Below are positions 4,893 to 7,214 of a DNA stretch of 7,214 nucleotides, piece by piece. The position numbers and the translations under genes were made by a program. Below the pieces are notes generated by a model. That model made no database searches. It was not told the DNA's origin and saw only the letters and a program-made list of their open reading frames with translations. Position 1 is the stretch's first letter, and each line of letters opens with the position of its first letter. Location: positions 1 to 7,214 of the forward strand of contig QFPD01000097.1 of NCBI GenBank assembly GCA_003248845.1, written 5' to 3'. This DNA is from Microbacterium sp. (lineage in GTDB: Bacteria > Actinomycetota > Actinomycetes > Actinomycetales > Microbacteriaceae).

Positions 4893-6110
4893 ATGCGGGT
4901 TACGAAGAAGTTGCTCCCGAAGGCAGCGTTGGTGGGGGCTGTGGTCGCCACAGCCGCCCTCGCCCTGGCGGCCTGTGCGCCGCAGACGGCGGCGCCCTCC
5001 GCGAGCGAGAGCGGAGAGGCCGGCCCCGCTGAGCTCTCCGTCGGCATCATCACGAGCGAGACCGGCCCCCTCGCGGGCTACGGCAAGCAGTACCTCGACG
5101 GCTTCAAGGCCGGCCTCGACTGGGCCACCGACGGCACAGGCGAGGTGAACGGCACGAAGCTCAACATCGACTACCGCGACGACGCGGGTGTTCCCGATAC
5201 GGCTGTGGCCATCGCCAAGGAGCTCATCGGCTCGGGTACCAACATCCTCGCCGGGAGCGCCTCCTCGGGTGTCGCCGCCGCGCTGGCCGAGCAGGCCGGC
5301 CAGAACAAGGTCCTCTTCCTCTCGGGCCCGGCCGCCGCCGACGCGATCACCGGCATCAACGGGTACACGTTCCGCACCGGCCGCCAGTCGGCCCAGGACG
5401 TCGCCACCGCCGGCACGTTCCTCGGCGACCTCGAGGGCAAGAATGTGACCGTCTTCGCTCAGAACAATGCGTTCGGGCAGGGCAATGCCGCCGCCGTCGA
5501 GGCGATCCTCGGCGCCAAGGGCGCGACGATCACCCCCGTCCTCGTCGCCGAGGACGTCACCGAGTTCACCCCGTTCGCTCAGCAGGTGCTCTCCGGCAAC
5601 CCCGACCTCGTCTTCGTCGCGTGGGCGGGTGCGACCTCGGGCGCGATGTGGCAGGCGATGAGCCAGCAGGGTGTCTTCGATAAGGTCCCCGTCGTCACGG
5701 GTCTCGGCGACTCGGCGACGTTCGGAGCCTACGGCGAGGCATCCGACAAGATCAGCTTCCTGAACCACTACTTCCCCGGCGCCCCGGACAACGAGATCAA
5801 CGACGAGATGATCAAGGCGGTCGAGGCGGCCGGTGGCACGCCCGACCTCTTCACCCCCGACGGCTTCAACGCGGCCATCATGCTCGTGCAGGCGGTCAAG
5901 GAGGGCAAGGGCGACGTGGATGCCATGGTCAAGGCCCTCGAAGGCTTCACCTTCGACGGCCCGAAGGGCAAGCTCGAGGTCCGCGCCGGCGACCACGCGC
6001 TGATCCAGGACATGTACCAGGTGAAGCTCGTCGCGAAGGACGGTGCATTCGCTCCGGAACTCGTCGCGACGGTTCCGGCGCAGGACGTCGCCCCCGCCGA
6101 GAAGCAGTGA
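4893..6110 (+). CDS. Branched-chain amino acid-type ABC transporter solute-binding lipoprotein (LivJ/LivK-like)
   Basis: A 405-residue extracellular binding protein of the type I periplasmic fold (Peripla_BP_6, HAAT family). The N-terminus is a lipoprotein signal: basic MRVTKKLLPK, a hydrophobic core, and the lipobox L25-A26-A27-C28; a short Ser/Ala/Glu linker follows. The mature domain opens with LSVGIITSETGPLAGYGKQ, the family's first strand and ligand-contacting Ser/Thr turn. It continues with GTNILAGSASSGVAAALAEQ and FLSGPAAADAITG, then a second lobe with NVTVFAQNNAFGQGNA and PDLVFVAWAG. This matches LivJ-like proteins in order and length. It captures a substrate outside the cell and delivers it to the membrane permeases. 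The substrate may be a branched-chain amino acid, but related proteins bind other amino acids, amides, urea or aromatic acids, so none is assigned. It leads the operon; the ATPase gene follows after 28 bases. Confidence 0.88.
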   Translation: MRVTKKLLPKAALVGAVVATAALALAACAPQTAAPSASESGEAGPAELSVGIITSETGPLAGYGKQYLDGFKAGLDWATDGTGEVNGTKLNIDYRDDAGVPDTAVAIAKELIGSGTNILAGSASSGVAAALAEQAGQNKVLFLSGPAAADAITGINGYTFRTGRQSAQDVATAGTFLGDLEGKNVTVFAQNNAFGQGNAAAVEAILGAKGATITPVLVAEDVTEFTPFAQQVLSGNPDLVFVAWAGATSGAMWQAMSQQGVFDKVPVVTGLGDSATFGAYGEASDKISFLNHYFPGAPDNEINDEMIKAVEAAGGTPDLFTPDGFNAAIMLVQAVKEGKGDVDAMVKALEGFTFDGPKGKLEVRAGDHALIQDMYQVKLVAKDGAFAPELVATVPAQDVAPAEKQ

Positions 6111-6138
6111 TCCTGCCCTCCGAGGAGAAGTCGTACAC

Positions 6139-6915
6139 ATGAGCACTCCAGTCCCGTCCGCGCTCACGATCGAAGGTCTCGGCCTCCAGATCGGCGGCGC
6201 CACCATCCTCAAGGATGTCGATCTCGACATCGCGCCCGGCAGCCTCGTCGGCGTGATCGGACCGAACGGTGCCGGCAAGACCACGTTGTTCAACGTGATC
6301 TCCGGCGTCGCGAAGCCCACATCGGGTCGCATTCTGATGCATGGCGAGGACATCACCCGCTCGTCCGTGCCCCAGCGGGCGCGGGCGGGACTGGGGCGCA
6401 CCTTCCAGACGTCGAGCCTCTTCCCGCGGCTCAGCGTTCTCGAAAACGTCCGGATCGCCGCTCAGGTCGGACTCGGCGGCAACTATTCCCTGCTGCGCTT
6501 CCCGCGGCGATCGGATGCCGCGACGCGCACCGCACTCGAGCAGCTCACGAAAGTCGGGCTGACCCACAAGCTCGACACGGCCGCGGGGGACATCTCGCAC
6601 GGCGACAAGCGCAAGCTCGAGATCGCCGTGCTCCTCGCGACCGAGTCGCGCATCGTCCTGCTCGACGAGCCGATGGCCGGAGTCGCCTCGGGCGACGTCC
6701 CGGGGCTCGTCGACAACATCCGCGAGATGCAGCGCGACACGCAGTGCACCGTGCTGATGGTCGAGCACCACATCGACGTGCTGATGGGACTCGTCGACCA
6801 GGTCGCCGTGATGTATTCGGGGTCCATCATCGCGTTCGACGTCCCGCAGAGAATCATGGAGAACCCGCTCGTGCAGAGCGCTTATCTGGGTCGCACCGAA
6901 GGGAACGCCGCATGA
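6139..6915 (+). CDS. Branched-chain amino acid-type ABC transporter ATP-binding protein (LivG-like)
   Basis: A 258-residue ABC ATPase of LivG size. Walker A is GPNGAGKTT (41-49), the Q-loop Q90 lies in RTFQTSSLF, the signature is ISHGDKRKLEIA (152-163), Walker B is IVLLDEP (172-178) with catalytic E177, and the H-loop His210 lies in MVEHHID. The signature has SHGD rather than LSGGQ, a variation common in the LivG branch. The C-terminus, NPLVQSAYLG, is the typical LivG ending. It powers uptake together with the LivF-like subunit on the cytoplasmic face of the permeases. GGAGAAG lies 8 bases before the ATG at 6139. The stop codon overlaps the next start (ATGA, 6912-6915). The neighbouring binding protein and LivF-like gene support the role; the substrate is unknown. 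Confidence 0.92.
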   Translation: MSTPVPSALTIEGLGLQIGGATILKDVDLDIAPGSLVGVIGPNGAGKTTLFNVISGVAKPTSGRILMHGEDITRSSVPQRARAGLGRTFQTSSLFPRLSVLENVRIAAQVGLGGNYSLLRFPRRSDAATRTALEQLTKVGLTHKLDTAAGDISHGDKRKLEIAVLLATESRIVLLDEPMAGVASGDVPGLVDNIREMQRDTQCTVLMVEHHIDVLMGLVDQVAVMYSGSIIAFDVPQRIMENPLVQSAYLGRTEGNAA

Positions 6916-7214
6916 GCGAGCCGATTCTCACCGTGCGAAACCTGTCCGCCTCGATCGCCGGCCAGCAGGTCGTCGAAGATGTCACGTTCGAGGTGCCCTC
7001 TTCGGGCATCACGGCTGTTCTCGGGCGCAACGGCGTCGGCAAGACCTCTTCGATCCGTGGCATCCTCGGTCTCATTCAGCGCCGCGGCGAGATCACGCTG
7101 GCGGGGGAGCGGATCGACGCACTGAAGACACACCAGATCGTGCAGCGCGGCGTCGGCTACGTGCCCGAGGACCGCGAAGTGTTCGCCGGCCTCAGCGTCG
7201 CCGAGAACCTCGCC
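6912..7214 (+). CDS. Branched-chain amino acid-type ABC transporter ATP-binding protein (LivF-like), 3' end outside window
   Basis: The first 101 codons of a second ABC ATPase, open to the window edge. Walker A is GRNGVGKTS (38-46). The Q-loop region reads YVPEDREVFAGLSVAENL (83-100), with Glu86 where other ABC ATPases have Gln; this YVPE pattern is characteristic of LivF. It should pair with the LivG-like ATPase as a heterodimer driving the importer. Translation is probably coupled to the upstream gene by the ATGA overlap (6912-6915), and AAGGGA at 6899-6904 lies 7 bases before the start. The signature, Walker B and H-loop lie beyond the window. Two permease genes (LivH- and LivM-like) are expected downstream, as none occurs between the binding protein and the ATPases. 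Confidence 0.9.
   Translation, partial: MSEPILTVRNLSASIAGQQVVEDVTFEVPSSGITAVLGRNGVGKTSSIRGILGLIQRRGEITLAGERIDALKTHQIVQRGVGYVPEDREVFAGLSVAENLA

Noticed and set aside
4776..6401. Minus-strand frame of 541 codons antisense to the solute-binding protein and LivG-like genes
   Set aside because: It spans two clear genes and an intergenic region and has no family pattern; it results from GC-rich third positions on the other strand.
1..7214. CRISPR array, insertion sequence, toxin-antitoxin pair or defence island
   Set aside because: No regularly spaced repeats, transposase-like motifs, terminal inverted repeats with target duplications, or small toxin-antitoxin-like gene pairs were seen.

Overview
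The window looks like an ordinary chromosomal segment from a high-GC actinobacterium, most likely Microbacteriaceae and probably Microbacterium or a close relative. The support is the strong GC-rich third-position bias, the tmRNA with a tag ending in FALAA, an IMPase-family histidinol-phosphatase-like enzyme, and the dense use of the hexamer GGATGC/GCATCC. The genus is an inference, because no database search was possible.

Layout. (1) 1-105: the C-terminal tail of SmpB on the plus strand, meeting a short cytoplasmic SIMPL/DUF541 protein on the minus strand tail to tail. (2) 870-1238: the tmRNA gene ssrA on the plus strand. It is divergent from the SIMPL gene across an 85-bp region that carries an 18-bp palindrome. 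A long hairpin ends ssrA and also lies just past the convergent gene that follows. (3) 1316-2727, minus strand: a two-gene operon, an IMPase-family phosphatase (probably HisN) followed with a 4-base ATGA overlap by a small secreted lipoprotein. (4) 2843-2915: tRNA-Lys(CTT) on the plus strand, followed by two perfect hairpins that separate it from the convergent operon beyond. (5) 3062-4740, minus strand: a MarR regulator and an MFS exporter, also joined by ATGA, with a palindrome over the marR -10 box that is probably the autoregulatory operator. (6) 4893 to the window end, plus strand: a LivJ-type lipoprotein solute-binding protein, a LivG-type ATPase and the start of a LivF-type ATPase. This is the first half of a branched-chain-amino-acid-type (HAAT) ABC importer whose permeases should lie downstream.

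How the parts work together. SmpB and tmRNA are the two partners of trans-translation and lie close together, with the SIMPL gene reversed between them. MarR/MFS is a typical ligand-induced efflux pair. The liv-like operon is a nutrient uptake system. Three minus-strand genes (SIMPL, hisN-like, marR) have a plausible -10 box ending only 6-7 bases before the start codon and no usable Shine-Dalgarno sequence, which suggests leaderless mRNAs.

I did not find a new defence system, mobile element, CRISPR array or other undescribed system. The observations worth checking are regulatory: the leaderless starts, the palindrome between SIMPL and ssrA, the marR operator, the repeats before the liv-like operon, and the genome-signature hexamer.
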